Source of the DNA: Sphingomonas naphthae
GTDB lineage: Bacteria > Pseudomonadota > Alphaproteobacteria > Sphingomonadales > Sphingomonadaceae
Length of the DNA stretch: 64,000 nt
Direction: 5' to 3'
Assembly: GCF_028607085.1 (NCBI RefSeq)
Contig: NZ_CP117411.1
Location: forward strand, 1,488,001 to 1,552,000
The notes under the pieces were generated by a model. The model was not told where the DNA came from. It did no database searches and saw only the letters and a program-made list of their open reading frames with translations. The translations under genes and the position numbers were made by a program. This document shows, piece by piece, positions 36,257 to 49,223 of the stretch (its first letter is position 1; every line of letters begins with the position of its first letter).

Positions 36257-37057
36257 ATGCGTAGCCTGTTCCGCCCCGCCGCCCTTCTCGTCGCCGTCGC
36301 CCTGCTTGCTCCCCTTGCCGGTTGTGCCGGTGGGTCGGGCAAGAAGAAGGGGGACACGCGCTATGTCGCGCGCGATGTGAACACGCTCTACAATGCCGCG
36401 CGCGATCGGCTCGATCGGCGGCAGTATCGCGACGCGGGCGCGCTGTTCGAGGAAGTCGAGCGGCAGCATCCCTATTCGGAATGGGCGCGGCGCGCGCAAC
36501 TGATGGCGGCTTTCTCCTTCTACATGGGCCGGCAGTATCCCGAATCGATCTCGTCGGCGCAGCGCTTCCTGTCGATCCACCCCGGCAACCGTGACGCGCC
36601 TTATGCGCTCTATCTGATCGCGGTCGATTATTACGAGCAGATCGTCGACGTCACGCGCGACCAGAAGATCACCCAGCAGGCGATGGACGCCATGGGCGAA
36701 CTGATCCGCCGCTATCCGCAGAGCCGCTATGCCGCCGACGCGCGGGTGAAGATCGATCTGATTCGCGATCATCTGGCCGGCAAGGAGATGGAGATCGGCC
36801 GCTTCTACGAGCGGCGGCGCGACTGGATCGCGGCGGTGATCCGCTTCCGCAAGGTGACCGAGGATTACGACACCACCACGCACGTGCCCGAGGCGCTGAT
36901 GCGCCTGACCGAAAGCTATCTGGCGCTCGGCATGCCCGAGGAAGCGCAGAAATCGGCGGCGGTGCTGGGCAGCAACTATCCGGGTTCGGACTGGTATCAG
37001 AAGGCGTTCGCCCTGATGCAGAAGAAGACGCCGCGCCTGCCCGACGCCAAGGTGTGA
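36257..37057 (+). CDS. bamD: Outer membrane protein assembly factor BamD
   Basis: TPR lipoprotein of the BAM complex, needed for beta-barrel insertion, 266 residues. The lipobox LAGC is at about residues 20-23. TPR signatures include LYNAARDRLDRRQYRDAGAL near 43, VERQHPYSEWARRAQLM near 67 and RYPQSRYAADAR near 155. It should sit on the inner face of the outer membrane. Confidence 0.96.
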   Translation: MRSLFRPAALLVAVALLAPLAGCAGGSGKKKGDTRYVARDVNTLYNAARDRLDRRQYRDAGALFEEVERQHPYSEWARRAQLMAAFSFYMGRQYPESISSAQRFLSIHPGNRDAPYALYLIAVDYYEQIVDVTRDQKITQQAMDAMGELIRRYPQSRYAADARVKIDLIRDHLAGKEMEIGRFYERRRDWIAAVIRFRKVTEDYDTTTHVPEALMRLTESYLALGMPEEAQKSAAVLGSNYPGSDWYQKAFALMQKKTPRLPDAKV

Positions 37058-37130
37058 TGCGGATGGCGACGGGGCCTGATCCTGTCGCCGCCGCGCCGCC
37101 CTCTTCCGTTCCGCCGCACGGGGTGCTCGC

Positions 37131-37460
37131 ATGGCGCTGACCCCCATCCTCTATATCGTCGCGGCGCTCGCGGAGATCGGCGGGTGCTTCGCTTTCTGGG
37201 CATGGGCGCGGATGGGGCGGTCGATCGGGTGGCTGGCGCCCGGCCTGCTGTCGCTCGCCTGCTTCGCCTATCTCCTCACCTTCGTGGAAAGCGACGCGGC
37301 GGGGCGCGCTTATGCGGCTTATGGTGGCCTCTACATCGCCTGCGCGCTGGCGTGGCTGTGGGCGGTGGAGGGGATCGCACCCGATCGATGGGACGTGATC
37401 GGCGCGCTCGTCTGCCTGGTGGGCGCAGCGATCATCCTGTGGGGGCCACGCGGCGGATAG
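37131..37460 (+). CDS. YnfA/UPF0060 family membrane protein
   Basis: A 109-residue protein with four hydrophobic segments. It has the family block [20 protein letters not shown] near residue 14 and [20 protein letters not shown] near 63. The family is related to small multidrug resistance carriers, but the function is not established. The ATG at 37131 lies 73 bases after bamD. Confidence 0.92.
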   Translation: MALTPILYIVAALAEIGGCFAFWAWARMGRSIGWLAPGLLSLACFAYLLTFVESDAAGRAYAAYGGLYIACALAWLWAVEGIAPDRWDVIGALVCLVGAAIILWGPRGG

Positions 37461-37496
37461 GTTGTCGTTTGGCGGGCAGCCGCTAAGGCCGGCGCG

Positions 37497-38678
37497 ATGA
37501 GCGAAGCCCCTTCCTATGACGCGATCATCCTCGGCGCGGGGGCGGCCGGGCTGATGTGCGCGGCAGTCGCCGGGCAGGGCGGGCGGCGGGTGCTGCTGGT
37601 CGATCATACCGATCAGGCGGGGAAGAAGATCCTCATTTCCGGCGGTGGGCGATGCAACTTCACCAACATCCACACCGCGCCCGACCGCTATCTTTCGGCC
37701 AATCCGCATTTCGCCAAGTCGGCGCTGGGGCGATACCGGCCACAGGATTTCCTCGATCTGGTCGAGGCTTATGGCATCGCCTGGCACGAAAAGACGCTGG
37801 GGCAATTGTTCTGCGACGGATCGGCGAAGCAGATCGTGGCGATGCTGCTGGAGGAATGCGCGAAGGGCGGGGTGGAGCTGGCGCTGGGCCGCCCGGTCGG
37901 CGCGGTGGAGCATGGCGACGGCCTGTATCGGGTGGCGGTCGGCGATCAGGTGGTGCGGGCGGCGGCGCTGGTGATCGCGACGGGCGGGCCTTCAATCCCC
38001 AAGATGGGCGCGACGGGCTTCGCCTACGATCTGGCGCGGCGCTTCGGGCTGAAGGTGGTCGAGCCGCGCCCGGCGCTGGTGCCGTTGACGCTGGGCGGCA
38101 ACGAGATCCTGTTCCGGGAGCTTTCGGGTGTGTCGGCCGAAGTGGTGGCCAAGGCGAGCAAGACCGGCTTTCGCGAGGCGGCGCTGTTCACCCATCGCGG
38201 GCTTTCCGGGCCGGCGATCCTCCAAATCAGTTCCTACTGGCGGCACGGCGAGCCGGTCGCGATCGATTTCCTGCCGGATCGTGCGGCGGGGTGGCTGCGC
38301 GAGGCCAAGCGAGCCAAGCCCCGCGGGACGGTGCGGCGGGTGCTGGGCGAGGCGCTGCCCGAGCGGCTGGCAGAGACGCTGGCGGAGCGGCTGGGGCTGG
38401 AAGGCGAACTGGCCGCGCAGACCGACCGCAAGCTGGAGGAGGCCGAGCGAACGCTGGCCGGCTGGCGCTTCCACCCCAACGGCACCGAGGGTTTCGCCAA
38501 GGCGGAGGTGACGATCGGCGGGATTTCGACGGCCGATCTGTCGTCGCAGACGATGGAGGCGCGGCGGGTGCCGGGGCTGTATGCGATCGGCGAGGCGGTG
38601 GACGTGACGGGGTGGCTGGGGGGCTATAATTTCCAGTGGGCCTGGGCGAGCGGCTGGGCGGCCGGGCAGGCGCTGTAA
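37497..38678 (+). CDS. BaiN/HI0933-type NAD(P)/FAD-dependent oxidoreductase
   Basis: A flavoprotein of 393 residues. The FAD-binding loop is DAIILGAGAAGLMCAAVAG at residues 9-27. The family signature KKILISGGGRCNFTN is near 43-57, and a second nucleotide-binding part AALVIATGGPSIPKMGATG near 155. The C-terminus GLYAIGEAVDVTGWLGGYNF matches the family. Members of TIGR00275 are widespread and mostly uncharacterised; BaiN acts on bile-acid intermediates in clostridia, which is unlikely here. It starts 36 bases after ynfA. Confidence 0.92.
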   Translation: MSEAPSYDAIILGAGAAGLMCAAVAGQGGRRVLLVDHTDQAGKKILISGGGRCNFTNIHTAPDRYLSANPHFAKSALGRYRPQDFLDLVEAYGIAWHEKTLGQLFCDGSAKQIVAMLLEECAKGGVELALGRPVGAVEHGDGLYRVAVGDQVVRAAALVIATGGPSIPKMGATGFAYDLARRFGLKVVEPRPALVPLTLGGNEILFRELSGVSAEVVAKASKTGFREAALFTHRGLSGPAILQISSYWRHGEPVAIDFLPDRAAGWLREAKRAKPRGTVRRVLGEALPERLAETLAERLGLEGELAAQTDRKLEEAERTLAGWRFHPNGTEGFAKAEVTIGGISTADLSSQTMEARRVPGLYAIGEAVDVTGWLGGYNFQWAWASGWAAGQAL

Positions 38679-38682
38679 GGGT

Positions 38683-39173
38683 CTACAGCTGACGGACCAT
38701 GTATCGGGCGTCAGGGCCGTAGCTTCGGAGCTTGGTGGTCAGGTCCGGGCTTTCGACCACCGCGAAGCCGTGGCGCTGCCAGAAGGGCACCGAACCGTTG
38801 ACCGAGACCAGCGCGATCCGCGCATGGCCGGTCGCGCGGGCCATCAGGGTATCGATCGCCGGCCGGGTCAGGCCGTGGCCGATGGCTTCGGGCGCCAGCG
38901 CGAGGTCGTGGAGGTAGAGGGTGTCGCAGCCGGCCGGGAGGGCGCCGATCAGCGTATCGAGCGGCGGGATTTCGCCGAACGGCCAAGGGTAGGCGATCAG
39001 ATACCCCCGCGCAGGTTTCTCATCATCCGCCAGCGCCAGGCAGGTCGTGGGGCTCAGCGCCAGCCGCTCGGCGAAGCAGGCGCGGCTTTCGGGATGATCG
39101 GGGAAGGCGGTGGCGGCGACGGCGACGACCGCGTCGAGGTCGCCGTCCGTCATCGGCCGCCAGTGGCGCCCGC

Positions 39174-39177
<4 letters not shown>
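38683..39177 (-). CDS. GNAT family N-acetyltransferase
   Basis: A 164-residue acetyltransferase. It has the first strand and helix WRPMTDGDLDAVVAVAATAF, the strand LYLHDLALAPEAIGHGLTRP with the acetyl-CoA loop (positions shifted relative to the usual Q/RxxGxG/A), and the closing VSVNGSVPFWQRHGFAVVE. The TTG at 39177 is preferred because it includes the whole first strand and gives a TTGA overlap with aguB; ATG at 39153 would cut that strand. It is last in the agmatine operon, so a polyamine or amino acid substrate is possible. Confidence 0.84.
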
Positions 39178-40019
<842 letters not shown>

Positions 40020-40059
40020 GGTCCTCGGTTCCTTACGTCCGTCCGTTCATTCCACAAGC

Positions 40060-40182
40060 CGTCCATCCCGAGCGAAGCCGAGGGACGCGCAGGGCCGAGC
40101 GAAGCCGAGGTCCGTGTTGCGGGGCACCGCGTCTTGGCTGCACTCGATGCTTCGGGTCCCTCGACTGCGCTCGGGATGGACG
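40060..40182. repeat. Four-unit nested inverted repeat between aguA and aguB
   Basis: The outer arms CGTCCATCCCGAGCG... and ...CGCTCGGGATGGACG pair over about 25 bases with few mismatches. Inner units repeat GAGCGAAGCCGAGG. It has the same architecture and motif as 23675-23796. Confidence 0.88.
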
Positions 40183-40204
40183 GATATCTTGGGTCGGAAG
40201 CTAA

Positions 40205-42819
<2,615 letters not shown>

Positions 42820-43008
42820 GGGCTGATATCCCTTCAAGGAAGAAGCTGACGCCTCTTGGCCCAGTGCGGGGCGGGGAGCAATGGCGGGGCAGGCGCGCGA
42901 GGAGCTCTCCGGCAGATTGCACCGTTTCGGTGTTATCCCGCGCTATCCGGTTGATCCGATCGGTTCCGTGGGCTTGAAACGGCACGAGGCATAAAATCCG
43001 GGGGGATC

Positions 43009-44988
43009 ATGCGTTCCGTAATTTCTGTTGTTTTGACGTGCCTTGCATCGACCGGCGCACTGGCTGCGGATGGCGACGCGGCGAAGATTGCGGCGTTGTT
43101 CGGTGCGCGGCCAAGCGTCAGCGCCATGAAGATTTCGGCGGATGGGACACGCATCGCCTATATCGCGCCGGGTGCCGGGCCGAGCACGGCTTTGGTGATC
43201 GGCAACCTTGCCGACGGCAGCGAGAAGCCGGTCATGCGGATGGACGGCAATCCGTTCGTGCTGCGGAGCTGCGGCTGGTCGGGCATCAACCGGCTGGTGT
43301 GCCGCAGTGACGCGGTCGATCGCGTAGCCGGAATGCTCGTTCCACTCAGCCGTCTTGTGGCGCTCGACGCCGATGGCGCCAACGTGAAATCGCTCAGCCA
43401 GCGGACGATGGCCGGCGAGACGCTGGGGCTCAACCAGTTCGATGGCAATGTGATCGACTGGCTGCGCGGCGATGACGATACCGTGCTGACGACCCGCAAC
43501 GTGGTGGCGCAGCAGCAGACCGGCTATCTGATCGATCGCGGCCGCGAAGGGATGGGCGTCGTGCGGCAGGATACGCGCACGCTCAAGATCACGCAGGTCG
43601 AGGCGCCGCTGGCGAGCGTCGCCGGCTATATCAGCGACGGGCTGGGCAAGGTGCGGATCCGCTGGATCGAGCGGCGCAATTCGGGCGGCAAGCTGGATGG
43701 CATCACCGTCGTCCAATATCGCACCGCCGCCTCCGACACCTGGAAGGCGTTCAGTGAGATCAGCGACGGTAAGCCGGGCATGGTGCCGCTCGCCGTCGAT
43801 CCCAGTCTCGACGTCGCCTATGCGCTCCAGAAGCTGGACGGTCGCGATGCGCTCTATCGGGTCAAGCTGGACGGATCGCTGGCGGCGGAACTGGTCCATG
43901 CCGATCCGGCGGTCGATGTCGACAATATCGTCACCATCGGGCGCGGCGGGCGTGTGATCGGCGTGACCTTCGTAACCGACAAGCGCGAGGTCATTTATTT
44001 CGATCCCGATTACAAACGGCTTCAGGCCGGGCTCGCCAAGGCAATCCCTAACCTGCCGCTGATCGATTTCGTGAGCGCCAGCGCCGACGAGAAGAAACTG
44101 ATCCTCCATGCCGGCAGCGACATCGATCCGGGCCGCTACTATCTCTACGACCGAACCACGCGCCAACTGGCCGAGTTGATGCCTGTCCGGCCCGAACTGC
44201 GTGGTCTCTCCCTGGCGCCAATGCAGTCGGTCAGCTTCAAGGCGGCCGACGGCACGAGTATCCCGGCCTACCTCACCCTGCCGCCGGGCAAGACCAGCAT
44301 GAAGGGCCTGCCCGCGATCGTCATGCCACACGGTGGGCCGGGCTCGCGTGATGAATGGGGCTTTGGCGACGTGGGCTGGTTCTCGCAGTTTTTCGCCCAG
44401 CGCGGTTTCGCGGTGTTGCAGCCGCAGTTCCGAGGATCGACCGGTTATGGCGACAATTGGATGGTCGGCAATGGCTTCCGGGGCTGGCGCAAGGCGATCG
44501 GTGACGTGAACGACGGTGGGCGCTGGCTGCTGTCGCAGGGCGTCGAAGCGGGCAAGCTGGCGATCGTCGGCTGGTCCTACGGCGGCTATGCGGCGCTCCA
44601 GTCGAACGTGCTGGACCCGGATCTGTTCAAGGCTGTGGTGTCGGTGGCTCCGGTCACCGATCTCGATCTGATGAAGACCACCGCCGACCAATATACCAAC
44701 AGTGCGCTGGTCGCCCGCTTCCTCGGCTCGGGCGCGCTGGCGCAGGAGGCGTCGCCGGCGCGGCACGCCGACGCCTTCAAGGCGCCGGTGCTGATGTTCC
44801 ATGGCGACAAGGATCTGAATGTCGATATCAATCAGGCGAGAGCCATGAACCAGGCGCTCAAGGCGGCGGGCAAATCCACGTCGCTGATCGTCTATCGCGA
44901 ACTGGACCATTATCTCGACGACAGTGCGATCCGCACCGATTTGTTGACCCGATCGGATGAGTTCCTTCGCAAGTCGCTGGGGCTTTGA
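43009..44988 (+). CDS. Secreted S9 (prolyl oligopeptidase family) serine peptidase
   Basis: A 659-residue exported hydrolase. The signal peptide is MRSVISVVLTCLASTGALA. The N-terminal two thirds look like a beta-propeller-type domain, and the C-terminal part is an alpha/beta-hydrolase with nucleophile GWSYGGYAALQ near residue 521, aspartate in MFHGDKDLNVD near 598 and histidine in YRELDHYLDD near 632; GGPGSRDEWGF forms the oxyanion region. It is divergent from the M28/aguA operon and has a strong GGGGGGA ribosome-binding site. Confidence 0.94.
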   Translation: MRSVISVVLTCLASTGALAADGDAAKIAALFGARPSVSAMKISADGTRIAYIAPGAGPSTALVIGNLADGSEKPVMRMDGNPFVLRSCGWSGINRLVCRSDAVDRVAGMLVPLSRLVALDADGANVKSLSQRTMAGETLGLNQFDGNVIDWLRGDDDTVLTTRNVVAQQQTGYLIDRGREGMGVVRQDTRTLKITQVEAPLASVAGYISDGLGKVRIRWIERRNSGGKLDGITVVQYRTAASDTWKAFSEISDGKPGMVPLAVDPSLDVAYALQKLDGRDALYRVKLDGSLAAELVHADPAVDVDNIVTIGRGGRVIGVTFVTDKREVIYFDPDYKRLQAGLAKAIPNLPLIDFVSASADEKKLILHAGSDIDPGRYYLYDRTTRQLAELMPVRPELRGLSLAPMQSVSFKAADGTSIPAYLTLPPGKTSMKGLPAIVMPHGGPGSRDEWGFGDVGWFSQFFAQRGFAVLQPQFRGSTGYGDNWMVGNGFRGWRKAIGDVNDGGRWLLSQGVEAGKLAIVGWSYGGYAALQSNVLDPDLFKAVVSVAPVTDLDLMKTTADQYTNSALVARFLGSGALAQEASPARHADAFKAPVLMFHGDKDLNVDINQARAMNQALKAAGKSTSLIVYRELDHYLDDSAIRTDLLTRSDEFLRKSLGL

Positions 44989-45002
44989 CCGCACAACGAG
45001 AA

Positions 45003-45030
45003 CGGGCGGCCACCACTCGGTGACCGCCCG
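45003..45030. terminator. Hairpin between convergent S9 peptidase and phoX
   Basis: CGGGCGG...CCGCCCG with inner ACC...GGT pairs. It lies 15 bases after the S9 stop and 21 bases from the phoX stop. There is no T run, so a shared terminator is inferred from position. Confidence 0.5.
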
Positions 45031-45050
45031 CCTTCAGCCCTGCACCGCGA

Positions 45051-47522
45051 TCAGAGGGCGACCACGCCGCCGTCGTTCTTGGTGATGGCGATCGTCGCCG
45101 AGCGGGGGCGGATGCCGGTCGCGGTGCCGGTCTGGCTGTTGGGCCAGTTGCTGCTCGGCGCAGCGGGGGTGCCGTTCTCGCCGGGGTGCTGGATGTTGAC
45201 GAACAGGGTGCGGCCGTCCGGCGTCGAATCCACGCCGGTGATCTCGCACTCCTTCGGCCCCACCAGGAAGCGGCGGAGCGTGGTGCCCGGCGCGCGGCCG
45301 GCGCGGGCCGTCTGCGTGCCGCTGGTCGCGCCGATCGTGTTGGTGATGGTGCGCGTGGCGCCGTCGCCCACACTGCCCGGCATCGCCGCCAGCATCATGC
45401 AGTTGGTGACGTCGGTATAGGCGCCGTCGTCGGTCTGGAGCCACATCACCGGGGTGACGAGGCCGGAGGGGTTGGTGGCGCGGCCGAACCACAGGCCGTC
45501 CGGGCTGGAGAAGTCGTTGGTGGCGTCCAGACCCGACAGGTTGATGTTGGCGGCGCTGAGATCGGCGCCCGACCCGAAGGCGTAGATATCCCAGGTGAAG
45601 CCGGTCGCTTCGGTCGTGTCGCCGGTCTCGCGCAGGCGGATGATGTGGCCGTTGGGGTTGCCGCTGGTCGAGGTGCCGTTGGTCTTGGGATCGGTATAGG
45701 CGCGCGGGTTGGCGGCGTCGGTGCCGGCCACGGTGCGCGAGCTGTTGTTGGTGAGGGTGCAATAGACCTCGCCGGTGGCGGGGTTCACCGCCGTCCACTC
45801 GGGCCGGTCCATCTTGGTCGCGCCGACGATGTCGCTGGCGATGCGGCAATGGGTCAGCACGTCCGCCTGGTCGGTGAAGGCGTAGGTGGCGTTGGTCGCG
45901 GTCAGGCCGTTCTGGCCGAACACCAGCGGCACCCAGGTGCCGGTGCCGTCCGCGTTGAAGCGGGCGACGTAGAGCGTGCCGGCATCGAGATATTTGTCGC
46001 CGATGGCGAGGCGATCGGTCGCGGTGGCGTCGGCGGCCGCCCAGGTCTGGGTCGAGACGAACTTGTAGATATATTCGTTCTGCGCGTCGTCGCCCATGTA
46101 GAAGGCGGGGCGGACCCCGGCGATGCGGCGGCCGGGCCAGCAGCCCTCGTGGTTCATGCGGCCGAGCGCGGTGCGCTTGCGCGGCGTGGCGGCGGCGTCA
46201 TAGGGGTCGATCTCGACCACCCAGCCGAGCTGGTTGCACTCGTTGCGATAGTCGCCCGTGCCATCGGCCGGGGCGGCGGCGTTGGTGGTGATGTTGAACT
46301 TGGCGAAGTCCGCGCTGGAGCTGTTGACCGTCGCCCAGCCGTAATTGCCGGTGCGCACGCCCAGGCCGTAGCGCGTCATGGCGACATTCTGCTTGGCGGT
46401 GCGCAGCGCCGTATCGGCGGCGTCGCGGCGGAAGTAGCCGGCCCAATTCTCCTCGCACGTCAGATAGGTGCCCCAGGGCATGGTGCCGTTGGCGCAATTG
46501 TTGATCGTGCCGCGCCCGGCCACGCCGGTCGGCGAATAGACCGTACGGAGCAAGGCGTTGCCGCGCACCGGGCCGGAGAAGCTGGTCGGGGTGAGCGGGG
46601 TGATGCGGCGGTTGAGCGCGCCCGACTGGACGTAGCTCCACGCGCCGGCCGACGAGCGGACGACCTCGATCACGGCGACGCCATGCGCCTCGATCTCCTT
46701 GCGGGCTTCGCCCTCGGGGCGGGCGCCGCCCACCGTCGTCGGGCCGTTCGGGTGGAGGTACTGCTGGTTGATATTCTCGTGGTTCATCACGAGCACGCCG
46801 CGCGTCGAGCTGTTGTCGTCGCGGGTGGTGCCGGTCGCGGCCAGGCCGAAGAAGGACATGCCGTCATGATGATCGCCGCCGCGCGCGCCGAAATTGGTGT
46901 CGCTGCCGTCGTTGGCATAGGCCGGGGTGGCGGCATTGATCGGGTCGCCGGTGCGGTACAGCACGGAGATGCTGTAGCCCTCGGGCACGATCACCGTGTC
47001 GCCGAGGCTCTTGGCGACGGCGGTGAAGCCGAGCGCGGCCGGGGTGATCGAGGTGGTGACGTCGGTGGTGGTGACGCGGGCGCCGTCGTCGGTCGCGGTG
47101 AAGCGGAAGCCGAGCGTGGTGGCGGCGGTGACGCTGGGCGCCACGAAGCGCGCGACGAGGCCGCTGGCATTCTCGAGCGTGACGGTGGGGCCGGACGTCT
47201 GCGTCCAGCTCTGCGAGGTGATCGTGCCGTCGGCGTCGGTCGCGGTGCCGGTCAAGGTCACGATATTACCCGAGCGCGCCGTGGTGGTGGCGTTGCCGGT
47301 GACGGTGGGCGATGTGCCGAAGGGGCCGCCGAAGCTGGCGTCGCCGCCGCACGCCGAGAGCAGCCCGCCGGCGAAGAACACGCTGGCCGCCGTCAGGCCG
47401 CCCGACAGCATCTCGCGGCGCGAACGGCCCTGCGAAATGATGTCGTGGATCGTCGGGTTGGACGAGCGGTTGGTGTCGGTGTCGCCATCGGAATAACCGA
47501 TGGCGGGAATCTTGCTGGTCAT
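45051..47522 (-). CDS. phoX: PhoX-type alkaline phosphatase (DUF839), Tat-exported
   Basis: Calcium/iron-dependent phosphomonoesterase family, 823 residues. The N-terminus has a twin-arginine signal with lipobox: SRREMLSGGLTAASVFFAGG, then LLSACGG. Residues about 70-165 form an Ig/PKD-like domain (VTLTGTATDADGTITSQSWT). The PhoX region follows, with FFGLAATGTTRDDNSSTRGV, LVMNHENINQQYLHPNGP, YLTCEENWAGYFRRD, GRMNHEGCWPGRR and DRPEWTAVNPATGEVYCTLT. These acidic and aromatic blocks fit the metal-binding propeller. The GGGGGTATCTCC site precedes the ATG. A Pho box lies about 90 bases upstream. Confidence 0.92.
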   Translation of the reverse strand: MTSKIPAIGYSDGDTDTNRSSNPTIHDIISQGRSRREMLSGGLTAASVFFAGGLLSACGGDASFGGPFGTSPTVTGNATTTARSGNIVTLTGTATDADGTITSQSWTQTSGPTVTLENASGLVARFVAPSVTAATTLGFRFTATDDGARVTTTDVTTSITPAALGFTAVAKSLGDTVIVPEGYSISVLYRTGDPINAATPAYANDGSDTNFGARGGDHHDGMSFFGLAATGTTRDDNSSTRGVLVMNHENINQQYLHPNGPTTVGGARPEGEARKEIEAHGVAVIEVVRSSAGAWSYVQSGALNRRITPLTPTSFSGPVRGNALLRTVYSPTGVAGRGTINNCANGTMPWGTYLTCEENWAGYFRRDAADTALRTAKQNVAMTRYGLGVRTGNYGWATVNSSSADFAKFNITTNAAAPADGTGDYRNECNQLGWVVEIDPYDAAATPRKRTALGRMNHEGCWPGRRIAGVRPAFYMGDDAQNEYIYKFVSTQTWAAADATATDRLAIGDKYLDAGTLYVARFNADGTGTWVPLVFGQNGLTATNATYAFTDQADVLTHCRIASDIVGATKMDRPEWTAVNPATGEVYCTLTNNSSRTVAGTDAANPRAYTDPKTNGTSTSGNPNGHIIRLRETGDTTEATGFTWDIYAFGSGADLSAANINLSGLDATNDFSSPDGLWFGRATNPSGLVTPVMWLQTDDGAYTDVTNCMMLAAMPGSVGDGATRTITNTIGATSGTQTARAGRAPGTTLRRFLVGPKECEITGVDSTPDGRTLFVNIQHPGENGTPAAPSSNWPNSQTGTATGIRPRSATIAITKNDGGVVAL

Positions 47523-47611
47523 GGAGATACCCCCTGTTTTGGTCTGGGGGCGGACTAGCGACGGTTCGCGACGGTTTCGTTCAACTTGCGTAACGGATTG
47601 GTGGCGTCGTG

Positions 47612-47629
47612 ATGACGGTGATGTGACAG
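47612..47629 (-). promoter_or_regulatory. Pho box (PhoB binding site) upstream of phoX
   Basis: On the minus strand CTGTCAC-ATCA-CCGTCAT: two 7-base direct repeats in an 18-base, 11-base-period unit, close to the consensus CTGTCAT-AAAT-CTGTCAC. It sits 90 bases before the phoX start, consistent with phosphate-starvation control. phoB itself is not in the window. Confidence 0.72.
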
Positions 47630-47650
47630 GATGCCCGTTCGTGATACGAA

Positions 47651-47680
47651 AAGGGCGGCCCCGTCGCCGGAGCCGCCCTT
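47651..47680 (-). terminator. Rho-independent terminator of rpsD
   Basis: On the minus strand AAGGGCGGC...GCCGCCCTT followed by TTTCG, 28 bases after the rpsD stop. Confidence 0.82.
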
Positions 47681-47707
47681 CATGTTCGTTGCGATTTCGC
47701 CGCAGGA

Positions 47708-48322
47708 TCAGCGCGAGTAGAACTCGACGACCAGGTTCGGCTCCATCTTCACCGGATAGGGCACTTCGTCGAGCGTGGGCACGCGGACAAAGGTTACCTT
47801 GGCCGCGCCGTCGGGGGCGACATATTCGGGGATGTCACGCTCGGACAGGCCCTGCGCTTCCATCACCAGCGCCATTTCCTGCGCCTTGGCGCCCAGCGAG
47901 ATTTCCTCGCCGACGTTGATGCGGCGCGACGCGATGTTGCACTTCACGCCGTTCACGCGGATATGGCCGTGCGACACGAGCTGGCGGGCGGCGAAGATCG
48001 TCGGCGCGAACTTGGCGCGATAGACGATGGCGTCCAGGCGGCGCTCGAGCAGGCCGATCAGGTTCTGCGACGTGTCGCCCTTCATCCGGGCGGCCTCGAC
48101 GTAGGACTTCTTGAACTGCTTCTCGGTGACGTCGCCGTAATAGCCCTTCAGCTTCTGCTTCGCCTTGAGCTGGAGGCCATAGTCCGAGGTCTTGCCCTTG
48201 CGGCGCTGGCCGTGCTGGCCTGGGCCGTACTCGCGCTTGTTCACCGGGGACTTCGGACGGCCCCAGATGTTCTCGCCCATGCGGCGATCGAGCTTATACT
48301 TGGCGCTATGGCGCTTCGACAT
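47708..48322 (-). CDS. rpsD: 30S ribosomal protein S4
   Basis: Primary 16S-binding protein, 204 residues. It has the basic start [20 protein letters not shown], the [18 protein letters not shown] stretch near 34, the S4 RNA-binding domain [20 protein letters not shown] near 92 with [17 protein letters not shown], and ends VEFYSR. It forms a single-gene transcript with its own terminator. Confidence 0.98.
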   Translation of the reverse strand: MSKRHSAKYKLDRRMGENIWGRPKSPVNKREYGPGQHGQRRKGKTSDYGLQLKAKQKLKGYYGDVTEKQFKKSYVEAARMKGDTSQNLIGLLERRLDAIVYRAKFAPTIFAARQLVSHGHIRVNGVKCNIASRRINVGEEISLGAKAQEMALVMEAQGLSERDIPEYVAPDGAAKVTFVRVPTLDEVPYPVKMEPNLVVEFYSR

Positions 48323-48479
48323 AGGTCTTCCTTCAATTGCGTTGTGCCGCCCTTGCGGACTGCGATATGCCTGGGGCCGCGCTACGATCTTCTCTCGAGA
48401 GGGAAGTGCAGGGCCACCGCTTCACCAGACGTGCGGGGCCAATTGCGAGCGGCGCGCCTAGACGAGCGGCCTGCCTGAG

Positions 48480-49223
48480 TCAAGCACGCGGCGGGCGCGG
48501 CCGATCGAGATTGGAGAGGACGCCGCGCAGGGTGCGCACCTCCAGCGCGTTCCAGCCGGGCTTGGTGAGCAGGGTGCGCAGCGTCCGCCGGGTCACCGCC
48601 GCGCGGTGGGGCGGGAAGAAGTAATTGCTGTCGACCAGCATCCGGTCGAGCTGGGCGATCATCCCGTCCAGCTCCTCCTGAGGCGCCGGCGGATCGATTT
48701 CGGTCGTGGGCGGCGAGGCCAGCGCCACGCCTTTCGACCATTCATATGCCACCAGGATCACCGCCTGCGCCAGATTGAGGCTGCCGAATTCCGGGTTGAT
48801 CGGCACCGTCAGGATCGCGCGGGCGATCGCCACGTCGTCGGTCTCCAGCCCCGACCGCTCCGGCCCGAACAGGATCGCCGTGCGCCCGGCGGTCGCGTGG
48901 ATCGCGCGCGCGGCCTCCTCCGGCGTCACCACCGGCTTGGTCACCCCGCGCTTGCGGACGGTGGTGGCGTAGACATGGGTGCAATCGGCGATGGCGTCGG
49001 CGACGCTGTCATAGACCTGCGCCCGTTCCAGCACGATATCCGCGCCGCTCGCGGCCGGCCCCGCCTGCGGATTGGGCCACCCGTCACGCGGCGCCACCAG
49101 CCGCATCTCGACGAGCCCGAAATTGAGCATCGCACGGGCCGCCTTGCCGATGTTTTCGCCGAGCTGGGGGCGGACGAGGACGATGACGGGGGGGGGGGCG
49201 AGGCCCCCGGCGGAATTTTCCAT
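48480..49223 (-). CDS. trmJ: tRNA/rRNA methyltransferase, TrmJ-like (SPOUT family)
   Basis: SAM-dependent RNA 2'-O-methyltransferase, 247 residues from this start (E. coli TrmJ has 246). Motifs: VIVLVRPQLGENIGKAARAM near residue 12, AILFGPERSGLETDDVA near 125 (SPOUT trefoil knot), and VPINPEFGSLNLAQAVIL near 147. TrmJ modifies position 32 of tRNAs. The start is uncertain: ATGs at 49235 and 49295 are also in frame; 49223 is chosen from family length. An 11-base C run lies in the codons for APPPV just after the start. Confidence 0.88.
   Translation of the reverse strand: MENSAGGLAPPPVIVLVRPQLGENIGKAARAMLNFGLVEMRLVAPRDGWPNPQAGPAASGADIVLERAQVYDSVADAIADCTHVYATTVRKRGVTKPVVTPEEAARAIHATAGRTAILFGPERSGLETDDVAIARAILTVPINPEFGSLNLAQAVILVAYEWSKGVALASPPTTEIDPPAPQEELDGMIAQLDRMLVDSNYFFPPHRAAVTRRTLRTLLTKPGWNALEVRTLRGVLSNLDRPRPPRA
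49188..49198 (-). repeat. 11-base homopolymer inside trmJ
   Basis: Eleven G on the plus strand (C in the gene) near codon 10 of trmJ. In the given sequence the frame is intact. A change of one base would shift the frame and abolish the product unless another start is used. Confidence 0.9.

Noticed and set aside
42838..43008. Promoter TTGAAA...TAAAAT before the S9 peptidase
   Set aside because: The two hexamers are only about 12 bases apart, too close for a normal sigma-70 promoter.
45186..47558. 790-codon open frame on the plus strand
   Set aside because: Antisense shadow of phoX; repetitive Gly/Ala/Val/Arg composition.
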